A stretch of DNA of 64,000 nt from Robertkochia solimangrovi (GCF_007279655.1 NZ_QKWN01000012.1:92730-156729), one strand, 5' to 3'; counted from the first letter of the stretch, positions 16,966 through 26,399 are shown. Made by a program: numbers and translations. The notes: generated by a model not told the origin, from the letters alone.

Positions 16966-18609
16966 ATGAAGAATATCATAACGAGCCTATTGGCAGCCCT
17001 GGTGCTTGTCTCTTGCGACATCGACAGATTTCCCTATGATTCCATCGCTTCAGAAGAACTTTTTGGGGGTGAAGGAGGATTGGAGTCGGCTACTCTCGGT
17101 AACTATTCTATGCTGAAAGGGGATGCAGACGGTAATGGATTTGCACCTCAGATGCACCGTTTCGGTGAATATGCCGGAGATAACGTGGCACTCAGTGGAA
17201 CGACAACTGACCCTTTGTTTTATATTTATAACTACCATAATATCACTACCAGCGGAAAGGCGAATAATCTATGGACCGCTGGATATCAGACGATCGTTGG
17301 CTGTAATAAGATCATTGGTCTTGCAGAAGAAGGTGTTACCTCCGAAATGGATCAATTGATCGGGGAGAACTATTATTTGCGCGGACTTGTGTATTTTCAG
17401 ATGGTGAATGTATTCGGCAGACCCTATTCCCAGGGAAGGGAGAATCTCGGGATTCCGTTGAAGTTAACAGATGATGTAAGTGATACTCCAGACAGAAATA
17501 CAGTTGGCGAAGTCTATGATCAGGTATTGGCCGACCTTACCAGGGCCGAAAGCCTGATGACGGTGGATAAGGCTAATAATTATGCGACGAAAGAAGCGGC
17601 ACAAGCCTTATTATCCAGAGTTTATCTGTATATGGAGGAGAATGAAAAGGCGGTGGAATATGCCGACAAGGTGATCAATTCCGGAAAGTATAGTCTGGTT
17701 AGTCATGATAACCTTTCTAAATACTTTCAATTGAATCCGAATGATAACCCTGAAACGATCTTTTGTTTTAAAAGACTGGAAGATTCCGATTATAACCATG
17801 GTTGGTATACCGTAGGTTCGTTGTATGCCAATATCAATGGTGCCGGGTGGGGTGAGATGTATGCATCCAGTGATTACCTGGACCTGTTGCGTATGAATCC
17901 TGCTGATCAGCGTTTCGGATTTATCGAACCGCAATATTTGTTCGATGCCAATGGAGATAAGATTCCTGCAGTTTTCTGGGTTGATGGTGATTATAAGTAC
18001 CAATTCAGACCGATCACAGAAAACGGAAGTAGTATAACCTTTGATCAGGATGGTACTACCTATGATGTATTGTCTGAGCAGGAGGGTGACCTTACTAAAT
18101 ATTACTTTGAGACCGGAGGAGAGAAACAGTATGTAGTTAAAGATTACGACATGGTAAAGCGTAACGGGTATCCAAAATTCTATATTCTTAAATGTTCACT
18201 ACAGGAGGAGGTCTCTCATTTATGGTCTCCACTGGTTTCAAGACTGGCTGAAATGTATCTGAACAAAGCTGAAGCCTATGCTAAATCAGGTAATGAAGCT
18301 GCAGCGATCGAAAATGTGAACATCATTCGTGAGCGAGCTGGAATCGAGACGTATGAATCAGGTAATTTACCTGCCGGGATGACAGCTCTTGATGCAGCAC
18401 TTCAGGAAAGAAGAATGGAACTTGCCTATGAAGGTCACCGCAAATTTGATGTATTCCGAAACAACAGGGCCCTAAACAGAAGATATCCGGGTACACATCT
18501 GAATGGAAATAATCCTTATTATGAGGTGACCCCTACAGATAACCGGGTAATTGTGTATATTCCAGAAGCACAAATCACGGCGCAGCCTTCGCTGATCCAA
18601 AACCCTTGA
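16966..18609 (+). CDS. SusD/RagB-family surface glycan-binding lipoprotein
   Basis: This 547-residue lipoprotein starts with a type II signal (MKNIITSLLAALVLVSCDID, lipid on the Cys). It has the SusD architecture: TPR-like helices (YYLRGLVYFQMVNVFGRPY, AAQALLSRVYLYMEENEKAVEYADKVI) and the C-terminal RMELAYEGHRKFDVFR motif. SusD closes over the extracellular face of its SusC partner as a lid and holds the glycan. It is translated in the same operon as susC (18-base gap) and the DUF3472 gene (10-base gap). The glycan itself cannot be deduced from this protein. Confidence 0.96.
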   Translation: MKNIITSLLAALVLVSCDIDRFPYDSIASEELFGGEGGLESATLGNYSMLKGDADGNGFAPQMHRFGEYAGDNVALSGTTTDPLFYIYNYHNITTSGKANNLWTAGYQTIVGCNKIIGLAEEGVTSEMDQLIGENYYLRGLVYFQMVNVFGRPYSQGRENLGIPLKLTDDVSDTPDRNTVGEVYDQVLADLTRAESLMTVDKANNYATKEAAQALLSRVYLYMEENEKAVEYADKVINSGKYSLVSHDNLSKYFQLNPNDNPETIFCFKRLEDSDYNHGWYTVGSLYANINGAGWGEMYASSDYLDLLRMNPADQRFGFIEPQYLFDANGDKIPAVFWVDGDYKYQFRPITENGSSITFDQDGTTYDVLSEQEGDLTKYYFETGGEKQYVVKDYDMVKRNGYPKFYILKCSLQEEVSHLWSPLVSRLAEMYLNKAEAYAKSGNEAAAIENVNIIRERAGIETYESGNLPAGMTALDAALQERRMELAYEGHRKFDVFRNNRALNRRYPGTHLNGNNPYYEVTPTDNRVIVYIPEAQITAQPSLIQNP

Positions 18610-18619
18610 TGATAGGAAT

Positions 18620-19972
18620 ATGAATTTGAGTAAAGTAGTTAGCGGTTTACCGGCAGCTCTGTTATACCTCGCCTTAGCTTGTGCGGGGTGTAACAGCTCC
18701 GGTAGCCATCAAAGTGAAGAATTAGCCACGGTTTCCTGGCAGAATGCCCAGCGTATTCCTGCAGGAGGAAATAGTTGGGTCCTGAACAATGCGTCTGCCA
18801 ATGAAGTACTGATCTCTGAAACAGGGATCCATAACTGGGCTGCTGCGGAAGATGTCATTCGGGTATATTTCGCTACCGAACAAGCCGGGCAACTCGACCT
18901 GGCATTACATATGAAAGTGTCTTCCGGAGTTTCAGTAATAAAGGTAGGTATAGGTGAAGATATTCGGGAGATCGAAGTATCCAATGATTCCTACCAGGAT
19001 GTTCCGGTAGGTAGTTTTGGTATAGAAAATGCCGGGTATCATTATGTGGAAGTACAAGGGGTATCAAAAACTGCCGAATATTTCGGAGACATTACCGAAA
19101 TTGCTATCACCGGTAAAGCTTCGGAAGGAAAAGTAACCTATATCAGGGAAAAGGAAAATTTCTATTTTGGAAGACGAGGCCCTTCTGTTCATCTGAGGTT
19201 TCCACTTCCGGAAAATAAAGATATCCGCTATTTCTATTCTGAGATCACTGTGCCTGAAGGTGAAGATGTGATCGGATCCTATTTCATGGCCAACGGTTTT
19301 GGACAGGGGTATTTCGGTATTCAGGTAAACAGTGAAGAAGAGCGAAGAGTACTTTTTTCAGTCTGGAGTCCTTATACTACTGATAATCCGGATGAAATCC
19401 CGGATGATTATAAAATCGGGCTACTGGCAAAAGGGGAGGATGTGCATACCGGTGAGTTCGGAAATGAAGGATCCGGAGGTCAAAGCTATCTGAAATATAA
19501 CTGGAAGGCAGGAACCACCTGTAAATTCTTACTTAAAGGTGAGCCTTCAGGCAATGAAAGTACTGATTTCACCGCCTGGTTTTATGCTCCCGGAGAGCAG
19601 AAGTGGAAGTTGATCGCTTCTTTCAGAAGACCCCATACCGATACTTATCTAACCGGTTTCTATTCATTCCTTGAAAATTTTGATACGAAGACAGGCGATC
19701 AGATGCGTATGGCAAAATATGGGAATCAGTGGGTGGTAGATAAGGAGGGGAACTGGTATGAACTTACAAATACTATTTTTTCCATCGATGCAACAGGAGA
19801 TGCGGGCAGACGTACAGATCATGCCGGAGGACTTGATGCTTCCGGAGATTTCTATCTTAAAAATTGCGGTTTTTTTAGTGATAATGTTGCAGAGGGAGCA
19901 AGCTTTGAACGTCCGGAGACAGGAGCAAAGCCCGTTTTAGATTTTTCTGCCCTGGAAGCTAAGATACCTTGA
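18620..19972 (+). CDS. DUF5077/DUF3472-type surface lipoprotein
   Basis: The 450-residue product begins with a lipoprotein signal (LLYLALACAGC, lipid Cys then NSSGS). Residues 35-150 form a beta-rich lectin-like module (DUF5077 type), with WVLNNASANEVLI and GYHYVEVQGVSK. Residues 160-450 match DUF3472 (SVHLRFPLPENKDIRYFYSEITVPEG, then GQGYFGIQVNSEEERRVLFSVWSP). Both are common in Bacteroidota polysaccharide loci, but I know of no biochemical role. Position directly after SusD suggests a surface glycan-binding protein, an SGBP-like partner of SusCD. A hydrolase activity is possible but I see no catalytic motif. Confidence 0.8.
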   Translation: MNLSKVVSGLPAALLYLALACAGCNSSGSHQSEELATVSWQNAQRIPAGGNSWVLNNASANEVLISETGIHNWAAAEDVIRVYFATEQAGQLDLALHMKVSSGVSVIKVGIGEDIREIEVSNDSYQDVPVGSFGIENAGYHYVEVQGVSKTAEYFGDITEIAITGKASEGKVTYIREKENFYFGRRGPSVHLRFPLPENKDIRYFYSEITVPEGEDVIGSYFMANGFGQGYFGIQVNSEEERRVLFSVWSPYTTDNPDEIPDDYKIGLLAKGEDVHTGEFGNEGSGGQSYLKYNWKAGTTCKFLLKGEPSGNESTDFTAWFYAPGEQKWKLIASFRRPHTDTYLTGFYSFLENFDTKTGDQMRMAKYGNQWVVDKEGNWYELTNTIFSIDATGDAGRRTDHAGGLDASGDFYLKNCGFFSDNVAEGASFERPETGAKPVLDFSALEAKIP

Positions 19973-20046
19973 ATTGAAGAATCCCGGGTCTTTTGAATAA
20001 CCGATGATTTGAATGATCTGCATTATAAATAAAAAGAGTTTTAACG

Positions 20047-20086
20047 GAAAGGACAGTTCTTTAAGATTGTCCTTTCTTTATTTTTG
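20047..20086 (+). terminator. Terminator overlapping a possible GH2 promoter
   Basis: GAAAGGACA (20047-20055) pairs with TGTCCTTTC (20068-20076) and is followed by TTTATTTTTG. The T-rich tail also contains TATTTTTG (20079-20086), a perfect -7 match (TAnnTTTG) placed 37 bases before the GH2 ATG. Transcription from susC may partly stop here and restart for the glycosidase gene. Confidence 0.65.
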
Positions 20087-20123
20087 TTTACCGGCCCTCC
20101 GGTAATTACCTAACGAAAACTGA

Positions 20124-23100
20124 ATGAAAAAAATTTACCTGTTACTATTCATCCTATTGAGTATTGCCAATGTTCAAGCACAGCAAAATCCTGAAGAGGA
20201 TGTTTATCACTATATCGAGAACCCTGATGTTCTCTCTGAAAATAAGTTAGATCCGCATTCCGGATTCTTTTCCTATGAAAATTCAGCACTCGCTGAAACC
20301 GGTATCCCGGCAAACTCAACAAATTATATATCACTGGACGGAATATGGAAATTCAACTGGGTACGTAAACCCGACGAAAGACCTGAAGACTTTTATCGTG
20401 AAGATTATGATATAGCCTCCTGGAAAGATATTCAGGTTCCTTCCAATTGGGAGATCGAAGGATTTGGGATTCCTATCTATGTCAACCACCAATATGAATT
20501 TGCCGATTATAAAGCCCCCGTTTCTAAGGAGATTGATTTTACAGACCGGATCTATCCCAGTGATCCGGGTAAAGTACCTCATGACTATAATCCTGTTGGT
20601 TCCTTTAAAAGAGAATTTACCGTTTCTGAAGACTGGACTGGAAACAAAAGCATAATTCTTCATATCGGTGCCATGAAATCCGGAGGGTTTGTATGGATTA
20701 ATGGAACCTATGTGGGATATTCTCAGGGAAGTAAATTGCCCGCTGAGTTTGATGTGACCGATTATGTGCATTCCGGCGAAAACAGTATAGCTATACAGAT
20801 CTTTCGATGGACTGACGGATCATATTTGGAATGTCAGGACTTCTGGAGGATCAGTGGTATCGAAAGAAGTGTTTACCTGTATGCTCAGCCCGTGAATCAC
20901 ATTACCGATATTAAAACAGATGCCTCACTTGACGAAGGCTATAATAACGGCGTTCTTAAGGTTGATCTTACCCTTGGTAATCGCAGTGGTAAAGATCACA
21001 GATCGAAGCTCAAATATACGCTGCTTAGAAATGGTAAAGTCATTTTGCAGGAAGAACGGGATTATAAGCTGACGGCTGGTACTTCGACGGAGGTCAGCTT
21101 TGACGGAGTTGTCCCGGCTGTTGAGAAGTGGACGGCGGAGACTCCGGAACTCTATACGCTCTTAATTACGCATCAGGACAAAAAGGGTAGGGTATTGGAA
21201 GTGATTCCTCAGCATCTGGGATTCAGAAAAGTGGAAATACGCGATGGCCTTCTAAAAATAAACGGGCAGGTTGTTACCCTCAGAGGTGTGAATACACAGG
21301 AACACGATCCGGAAACCGGACATGTGATTGACCGGGAAATGATCATGACTGATATAATACTCTGGAAGGAGAATCATATCAATGCTGTTCGATTGAGTCA
21401 TTATCCGCGTGGCGATGAATTCTATGAATTATGCGACCGGTACGGGATCTATGTGGTGGATGAAGCAAATATTGAATCCCATGGAATGTATTACGGAGAG
21501 CACAGTCTTGCCGTGAAGCCGGAATGGGAAAAGGCGCATTTGGAACGCATGAAACAGATGGTGATACGGCATTACAATCATCCATCCGTGATCATCTGGT
21601 CTATGGGAAATGAAGCCGGAAACGGTGTGAACTTTTACAAAGGGTATGATCTTATCAAATCCTTGGATTCCACCGGCAGGCCGGTACAATATGAACGCTC
21701 TTACAAAAAGGAAGACGGGAACCTGTTTGATATGGACCGTAATACCGATATCATCGTTCCTCAGTATCCTTCCCCCGGAACATTTGAATTAATCGGACAA
21801 AATAAGTCAGACCGGCCTTTTATTCCGAGTGAATATGCTCATGCGATGGGGAATAGTATGGGGAACTTTCAGGAATACTGGGATGAAATCGATAAGTATG
21901 ATAATCTTCAGGGTGGGTTCATCTGGGATTGGGTCGATCAGTCGGTTTGGAAAAAGGACCTTTTTGGAAATCGCTTCTATGCTTATGGTGGTGATTACGG
22001 GAAAAATATGCCTACCGATAATACATTTTTGAATAATGGGATAGTTGACCCGGATCGCTCTCCTCAACCGGAGCTGTTCGAAGTAAGGAAGGTACATGAA
22101 CCGGTAAACTTTAAAGACAAGGGTATTAACCGGCAGAAGGAAATGAGAATTTTGATCGAGAATCTTTATGATTTTACAGATCTCAACACCCTTCAATTTT
22201 CTGCAGTGATCAAAGCAGACGGAATGTTACTCCGGGAAATTACTTTGGACCCTGGTAGTATAATTCCGCATACTGGCCGGTTAGTTCGGATTCCTTTCGG
22301 AGATATTGTCTTGGATCCGCTTACAGAGTATTTTATCGAAATCAAAGGCATATTGAAATCAGAGCAGGATCTTTTACCCGCCGGTTACGTGATCGCCAGA
22401 GAACAATTCAAATTGGAGCCTGCAGCCAGGGAAATAGCAAAATTGGAAATAAAGGACTATGGTTCCGTAAACCTGAAAAAGGGTAAAGGAAGGATCGAAA
22501 TATCCGGTAATTCCTTTTTCATAAGTTTTGATCGATCCTCAGGTAAGATCCTTGATTATAAAATTGACGATAAGGAGATGTTTTTGCCGGAGAATGGTCC
22601 GGTACCTAACTATTGGAGAGCTCCTACCGATAACGACCTTGGTAACAGAATGCAGGAAAAGAATCTTGTGTGGAAAGAAGCTTCCCTGAATTACCGATCA
22701 AAGATCACCGCAATTGAAGAAAATAAGGATGGATCGGTGTCGATTAAGGTACAATTCGAATTGCCCGGTGTTGAAACTACCCAGCTAACTGCCTATACGG
22801 TTTTCGGAAACGGAATGATACAAGTGAGTAATCATTTGAATGCTTCAGAAATGGCCGCTGATATACCCCGTTTTGGAATGCGAATGAAATTACCAAAAGA
22901 ATACAGCCATGTGAAATATTATGGAAGAGGTCCATGGGAGAACTATGCCGATCGGAGAACCTCCACTTTTGTGGATGTCTTTGAAACTTCTGTAAGCGAT
23001 ATGTATTTCCCTTATATCCGTCCTCAGGAGAATGGTTACAGAACCGATATAAGATGGGCCTTGTTCCAAAATACTATTGGAGAGGGAATCATGGTAGTCG

Positions 23101-23459
23101 CATCGGCTGACAATCCGGACAATCTGGGTTTTAGTGCACTTTTTATGGCACAGGAGGATTTTGATGTGACTGCCGGACTCAATTATCAAAAGGGGGCGGT
23201 AGGGACGAATTTCAGCAAACACACCACCGATATTACAGAACAGGAATTTATTGAATTGAAACTGGATATGCAGCAAAGAGGTGTTGCCGGAATCGACAGC
23301 TGGGGAGCACGACCTCTTCAAAAGTATACCATCGATCCGGCTAAGGATCATGCTTATACTTTTTATATAATTCCAGTGGATGCTCAATCAAAACAATCGT
23401 TGCTGACCCAGTTTAAGGCTGCCTATTATGCAGCCGGAAATACCAAAGGTGGAGAGTAA
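20124..23459 (+). CDS. GH2 beta-galactosidase (LacZ type), secreted
   Basis: This 1111-residue enzyme has a signal peptide (MKKIYLLLFILLSIANVQAQ) and the full LacZ domain series: sugar-binding jelly roll (about 50-235), Ig-like domain (240-345), TIM barrel (350-640), second Ig-like DUF4981 (660-780) and the beta-galactosidase small-chain domain (800-1100). The acid/base is E497 (SMGNEAGNG) and the nucleophile E570 (SEYAHAMGN), both in canonical context. The W-x-D sugar-site motif (WRAPTDND) is also intact. It removes terminal beta-galactose from oligosaccharides, probably in the periplasm after SusCD import. Its gene is preceded by a terminator/promoter overlap, so it may be expressed separately from susCD. 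Confidence 0.93.
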   Translation: MKKIYLLLFILLSIANVQAQQNPEEDVYHYIENPDVLSENKLDPHSGFFSYENSALAETGIPANSTNYISLDGIWKFNWVRKPDERPEDFYREDYDIASWKDIQVPSNWEIEGFGIPIYVNHQYEFADYKAPVSKEIDFTDRIYPSDPGKVPHDYNPVGSFKREFTVSEDWTGNKSIILHIGAMKSGGFVWINGTYVGYSQGSKLPAEFDVTDYVHSGENSIAIQIFRWTDGSYLECQDFWRISGIERSVYLYAQPVNHITDIKTDASLDEGYNNGVLKVDLTLGNRSGKDHRSKLKYTLLRNGKVILQEERDYKLTAGTSTEVSFDGVVPAVEKWTAETPELYTLLITHQDKKGRVLEVIPQHLGFRKVEIRDGLLKINGQVVTLRGVNTQEHDPETGHVIDREMIMTDIILWKENHINAVRLSHYPRGDEFYELCDRYGIYVVDEANIESHGMYYGEHSLAVKPEWEKAHLERMKQMVIRHYNHPSVIIWSMGNEAGNGVNFYKGYDLIKSLDSTGRPVQYERSYKKEDGNLFDMDRNTDIIVPQYPSPGTFELIGQNKSDRPFIPSEYAHAMGNSMGNFQEYWDEIDKYDNLQGGFIWDWVDQSVWKKDLFGNRFYAYGGDYGKNMPTDNTFLNNGIVDPDRSPQPELFEVRKVHEPVNFKDKGINRQKEMRILIENLYDFTDLNTLQFSAVIKADGMLLREITLDPGSIIPHTGRLVRIPFGDIVLDPLTEYFIEIKGILKSEQDLLPAGYVIAREQFKLEPAAREIAKLEIKDYGSVNLKKGKGRIEISGNSFFISFDRSSGKILDYKIDDKEMFLPENGPVPNYWRAPTDNDLGNRMQEKNLVWKEASLNYRSKITAIEENKDGSVSIKVQFELPGVETTQLTAYTVFGNGMIQVSNHLNASEMAADIPRFGMRMKLPKEYSHVKYYGRGPWENYADRRTSTFVDVFETSVSDMYFPYIRPQENGYRTDIRWALFQNTIGEGIMVVASADNPDNLGFSALFMAQEDFDVTAGLNYQKGAVGTNFSKHTTDITEQEFIELKLDMQQRGVAGIDSWGARPLQKYTIDPAKDHAYTFYIIPVDAQSKQSLLTQFKAAYYAAGNTKGGE

Positions 23460-23534
23460 TGAGTCTGAAAAAGAGAACACAAGCCATAAGGAACACTAAT
23501 GAAAGCTAAAATGCTATTTAAACCCCTAAATAAT

Positions 23535-23592
23535 TTTGTTTTTTAAATAAAAAAATTATTTTTGGAATATAAAACGAAATAAAAAAACTTTC
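23535..23592 (+). promoter_or_regulatory. Promoter and candidate operator of the GH109 gene
   Basis: TTTG (23535-23538), an 18-base spacer and TATTTTTG (23557-23564, perfect TAnnTTTG) form a good Bacteroidota promoter. Eleven bases later lies GAAAT (23576-23580), N7, CTTTC (23588-23592), the same imperfect inverted repeat at the same distance as at susC. A repressor bound here would block the transcription start. Confidence 0.6.
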
Positions 23593-23624
23593 TTTTACTA
23601 TTTAAATTATAAAATCGGATAAAA

Positions 23625-24986
23625 ATGAATTCCAGAAGAGACTTTATCAAACGAACTTCCATTGCGGGTGCCGGGTTGGCGTTTGCCCCGAATATTTCTT
23701 TCGGATTTAATCCTTTTAAAGGAGAAAAGCTAAAGCTTGCATTTATAGGGGTAGGCTTAAGAGGAACTAACCACCTGAACAATGCGATCAGAAGAAACGA
23801 TACGGAGATCACCGCTATTTGTGATATCGATTCGGATCGTGTTGATATTGCCTTGAAGCTGCTGGAGAAAGATGGTCGTAAAAAGCCGCAGGTGTTTGGT
23901 AAGAATGAAATGGATTATCTGAATTTGCTGGCCTCAAAAGAGGTAGATGCAGTTATAATTTCTACTCCATGGTTATGGCATACCAAGATGGCTGTAGCTG
24001 CTATGGAAGCCGGAAAGTTTACGGGAGTGGAGGTGTCGGCTTCTCAGACCATTGAAGAATGCTGGGATCTTGTCAACACTCATGAACGTACAGGAACCCA
24101 TATGATGTTGCTGGAGAACGTAAATTTTCGAAGAGATGTCATGGCGGTTCTCAATATGGTAAAGCAGGATGTTTTTGGTGAATTACTGCATTTTCGTTGT
24201 GGTTACCAGCATGACCTGCGTGGCGTTAAGTTCAATGATGGTAATTCAGCCTATGGTCCGGGAGTGGAATTCGGAGATAAAGGAATCTCTGAGTCAAAAT
24301 GGAGAACGAAGCATTCGGTTTTCAGAAATGCAGACACCTATCCGACTCATGGAGTTGGTCCTATCGCTGCGATGTGTGACATAAACCGTGGTAATCGTTT
24401 TGGAACCATAACTTCTCATGCCACCAAGGCGGTCGGACTTCATAAATACGTTGTTGACAAAGGAGGGGAATCACATCCAAATACCAAGGTTAAGTTTAAA
24501 CAGGGGGATATCATCACTTCTACGATTGAAACTGCAAACCAGGAGACCATCATCATTACTCATGATACGAACTCTCCACGTCCTTATTCACTTGGTTTCA
24601 GAGTGCAGGGCGTTAACGGACTATGGGAAGTCGATGGCAACAGGATTTATGTGGAAGGTAAATCGGAGCCACATCATTGGGATGATGCAACAGAATGGAT
24701 TAAAAAATATGATCATCCGGTATGGAAAGAATATGAAGCAAAGGCTACCGGAGCCGGTCACGGTGGAATGGATTATTTTGTTATGCAGTCTTTTGTTGAG
24801 GCGGCGATGGCGAATGTTGCTCCTCCGATCGATGCGTATGATGCCGCAGCATGGTCGGCGATCACTCCGTTATCTGAAATTTCTATCGAAAATAATGGGG
24901 AACCTCAGGAATTCCCTGATTTCACAAGAGGTCAGTGGATCGCCAGAAAACCTTATGACTGGATGACCACTCATTACGGTAAATAA
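23625..24986 (+). CDS. GH109 alpha-N-acetylgalactosaminidase (NAD-dependent), Tat-exported
   Basis: This 453-residue protein starts with a twin-arginine signal (SRRDFIKRTSIAGAGLAF), as expected for a protein exported with bound NAD+. It then has a Gfo/Idh/MocA Rossmann fold with the dinucleotide loop GVGLRG at 42-47. The stretches LLENVNFRRDVMAVLNM, FRCGYQHDLRG and PTHGVGPIAAM match GH109 enzymes, which cleave alpha-linked terminal GalNAc by an oxidation/elimination mechanism through the cofactor. Plain oxidoreductases of the same superfamily look similar, but the length, the Tat signal and the AgaS-type operon next door support GH109. It has its own promoter and a strong terminator downstream. 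Confidence 0.88.
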   Translation: MNSRRDFIKRTSIAGAGLAFAPNISFGFNPFKGEKLKLAFIGVGLRGTNHLNNAIRRNDTEITAICDIDSDRVDIALKLLEKDGRKKPQVFGKNEMDYLNLLASKEVDAVIISTPWLWHTKMAVAAMEAGKFTGVEVSASQTIEECWDLVNTHERTGTHMMLLENVNFRRDVMAVLNMVKQDVFGELLHFRCGYQHDLRGVKFNDGNSAYGPGVEFGDKGISESKWRTKHSVFRNADTYPTHGVGPIAAMCDINRGNRFGTITSHATKAVGLHKYVVDKGGESHPNTKVKFKQGDIITSTIETANQETIIITHDTNSPRPYSLGFRVQGVNGLWEVDGNRIYVEGKSEPHHWDDATEWIKKYDHPVWKEYEAKATGAGHGGMDYFVMQSFVEAAMANVAPPIDAYDAAAWSAITPLSEISIENNGEPQEFPDFTRGQWIARKPYDWMTTHYGK

Positions 24987-25042
24987 GAATTAGTTGGATT
25001 CAGCCATATTCATTTACACAATCAGATTAAGTTAGTTGGTGA

Positions 25043-25074
25043 AAACACCCGAAGGTAATTTCGGGTGTTTTTTT
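25043..25074 (+). terminator. Terminator after GH109
   Basis: ACACCCGAA (25045-25053) pairs with TTCGGGTGT (25060-25068) and runs into T7 on the plus strand. It closes the glycan locus. Confidence 0.88.
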
Positions 25075-25110
25075 ATGAATATAGGAAACCGGAAGGTATC
25101 GAACGTATAA

Positions 25111-25140
25111 AAAGAAAAAGCCAGGACCTCCTGGTATTTT
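25111..25140 (-). terminator. Terminator of the outer-membrane protein gene
   Basis: On the minus strand, CCAGG (25134-25130) pairs with CCTGG (25125-25121) and is followed by CTTTTTCTTTTT. It lies 17 bases after the stop codon of the minus-strand barrel gene. Confidence 0.6.
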
Positions 25141-25157
25141 CTTTAAGTATTCATCTA

Positions 25158-26399
25158 TTAATTGATCCAGCGTTTCTGGAACCAAAGGTCTGTTAGATTC
25201 AGATTGATATTGATCGTATTGTAGTTCTCCTGAATCAGGAGGTTACCCGATTCTCCCGACAATCCGTGCGTATAATTGATATTGAGGATGGAACGACCAC
25301 CGATTGGAATTCCGATACCAAAGGTTGCCGAAGTGTTCGAAATTGATTTATGATCGATCTCGAGATATCCAGTGTCATAATTAAATCCGGCAAGAAGGAT
25401 AACACTTTCCAGATAATTTCGGGGTTGCGCATTGAAATATTTGAAACTGAAATTGTAGATAGACTGATCTTTGTAGGTTCCGATATCATCGGTTTGATCG
25501 GTGACACTCCAAAATCTTTTATTATAGTCGATATCTACGACAAATTTTTTCAGGAAACTGTAATTAAGTCCGAAGCCCATACGCCATGGTAAGGTAAAAT
25601 CATCGATCTGTGTGCCTTCTTCCGACTCTACCTCTGAGGATACCCCATATTTACTTTTGGTGATGGTTCTGTCCATTCTACCGTTCATGGTAGTTTGGAG
25701 GTCTGTTAGTGCGCCAAAGGTTAGGTTCTTGGTGAGCTGATAAGTTGCGCCGAGTCTCAATCCTATTCCGCTATAATAATTTGTTTCATCGATATCGATA
25801 CTGGCTTCCCAGGTTTCAATGGATTCTTCCTGCTTAATACTTCCGAAAAGATACTGCATGCCAAACCCAAGATTTAATTTATCGGTTAGTTTATAACCAT
25901 AGCTCAGATTCAGTTCATTGATTCCCCCGGATCCGGAAACACTCGTGATATATTCTTCGGTACTTCCTTCGATATTATCCACTTGTCCGGTCAGAGAATA
26001 GCCTACTGTGGAAGAGGGTGTAAGCGAAAGACTTACACCGGAGCGCTGGCCGGTCTTAGTGGCAAAGGAAAGATTGGAGAAGTTGGAAACACTTACCGAT
26101 TCCGAAGTGTCATTATTGGAGATCTTATTGAGCTCTGTTTTGAGGCCGATATCCATGATAAAGATCTTGTCTTGTAAGGATGAAAGGGTCGCAGGGTTAA
26201 TACCATTGTAAAAATAAGCACTGTTCCAGGCCGTACCACTGAGGGAAGTACCCGTCGATAATCCTGAATTCGTATAATTTGCAGTTCCAAGTCCGAACAG
26301 CGAATAGGGTGATCCGGATAAATTGTTGGATTGTGCACTGATGCTTTGTGCGGAAATAATGGCTACTACCGCAAGCAGAAGCGTAAAATTTTTATTCAT
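25158..26399 (-). CDS. Outer-membrane beta-barrel protein, paired with DUF4270 lipoprotein
   Basis: The roughly 413-residue protein begins with a signal peptide (MNKNFTLLLAVVAIISAQSISAQ, ATG at 26399). It continues as alternating amphipathic strands typical of a FadL/OmpP1-like or PorV-like barrel: SPYSLFGLG near the N-terminus, NPATLSSL, then repeated turns such as GYKLTDKLNLGFGMQYLFGS. The PYSxFGxG start is common in Bacteroidota barrels whose function is unknown. The gene start overlaps the DUF4270 stop by 8 bases, so the two products are made together. I would guess a barrel that holds or exports the lipoprotein, but nothing in the sequence proves this. Confidence 0.78.
   Translation of the reverse strand: MNKNFTLLLAVVAIISAQSISAQSNNLSGSPYSLFGLGTANYTNSGLSTGTSLSGTAWNSAYFYNGINPATLSSLQDKIFIMDIGLKTELNKISNNDTSESVSVSNFSNLSFATKTGQRSGVSLSLTPSSTVGYSLTGQVDNIEGSTEEYITSVSGSGGINELNLSYGYKLTDKLNLGFGMQYLFGSIKQEESIETWEASIDIDETNYYSGIGLRLGATYQLTKNLTFGALTDLQTTMNGRMDRTITKSKYGVSSEVESEEGTQIDDFTLPWRMGFGLNYSFLKKFVVDIDYNKRFWSVTDQTDDIGTYKDQSIYNFSFKYFNAQPRNYLESVILLAGFNYDTGYLEIDHKSISNTSATFGIGIPIGGRSILNINYTHGLSGESGNLLIQENYNTININLNLTDLWFQKRWIN

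Noticed and set aside
23625..24986. Reading the GH109 gene as a simple Gfo/Idh/MocA sugar dehydrogenase
   Set aside because: The Tat signal, length, GYQHDLRG and PTHGVGP stretches and the GalNAc-type operon next door fit GH109 better, though an assay would settle it.
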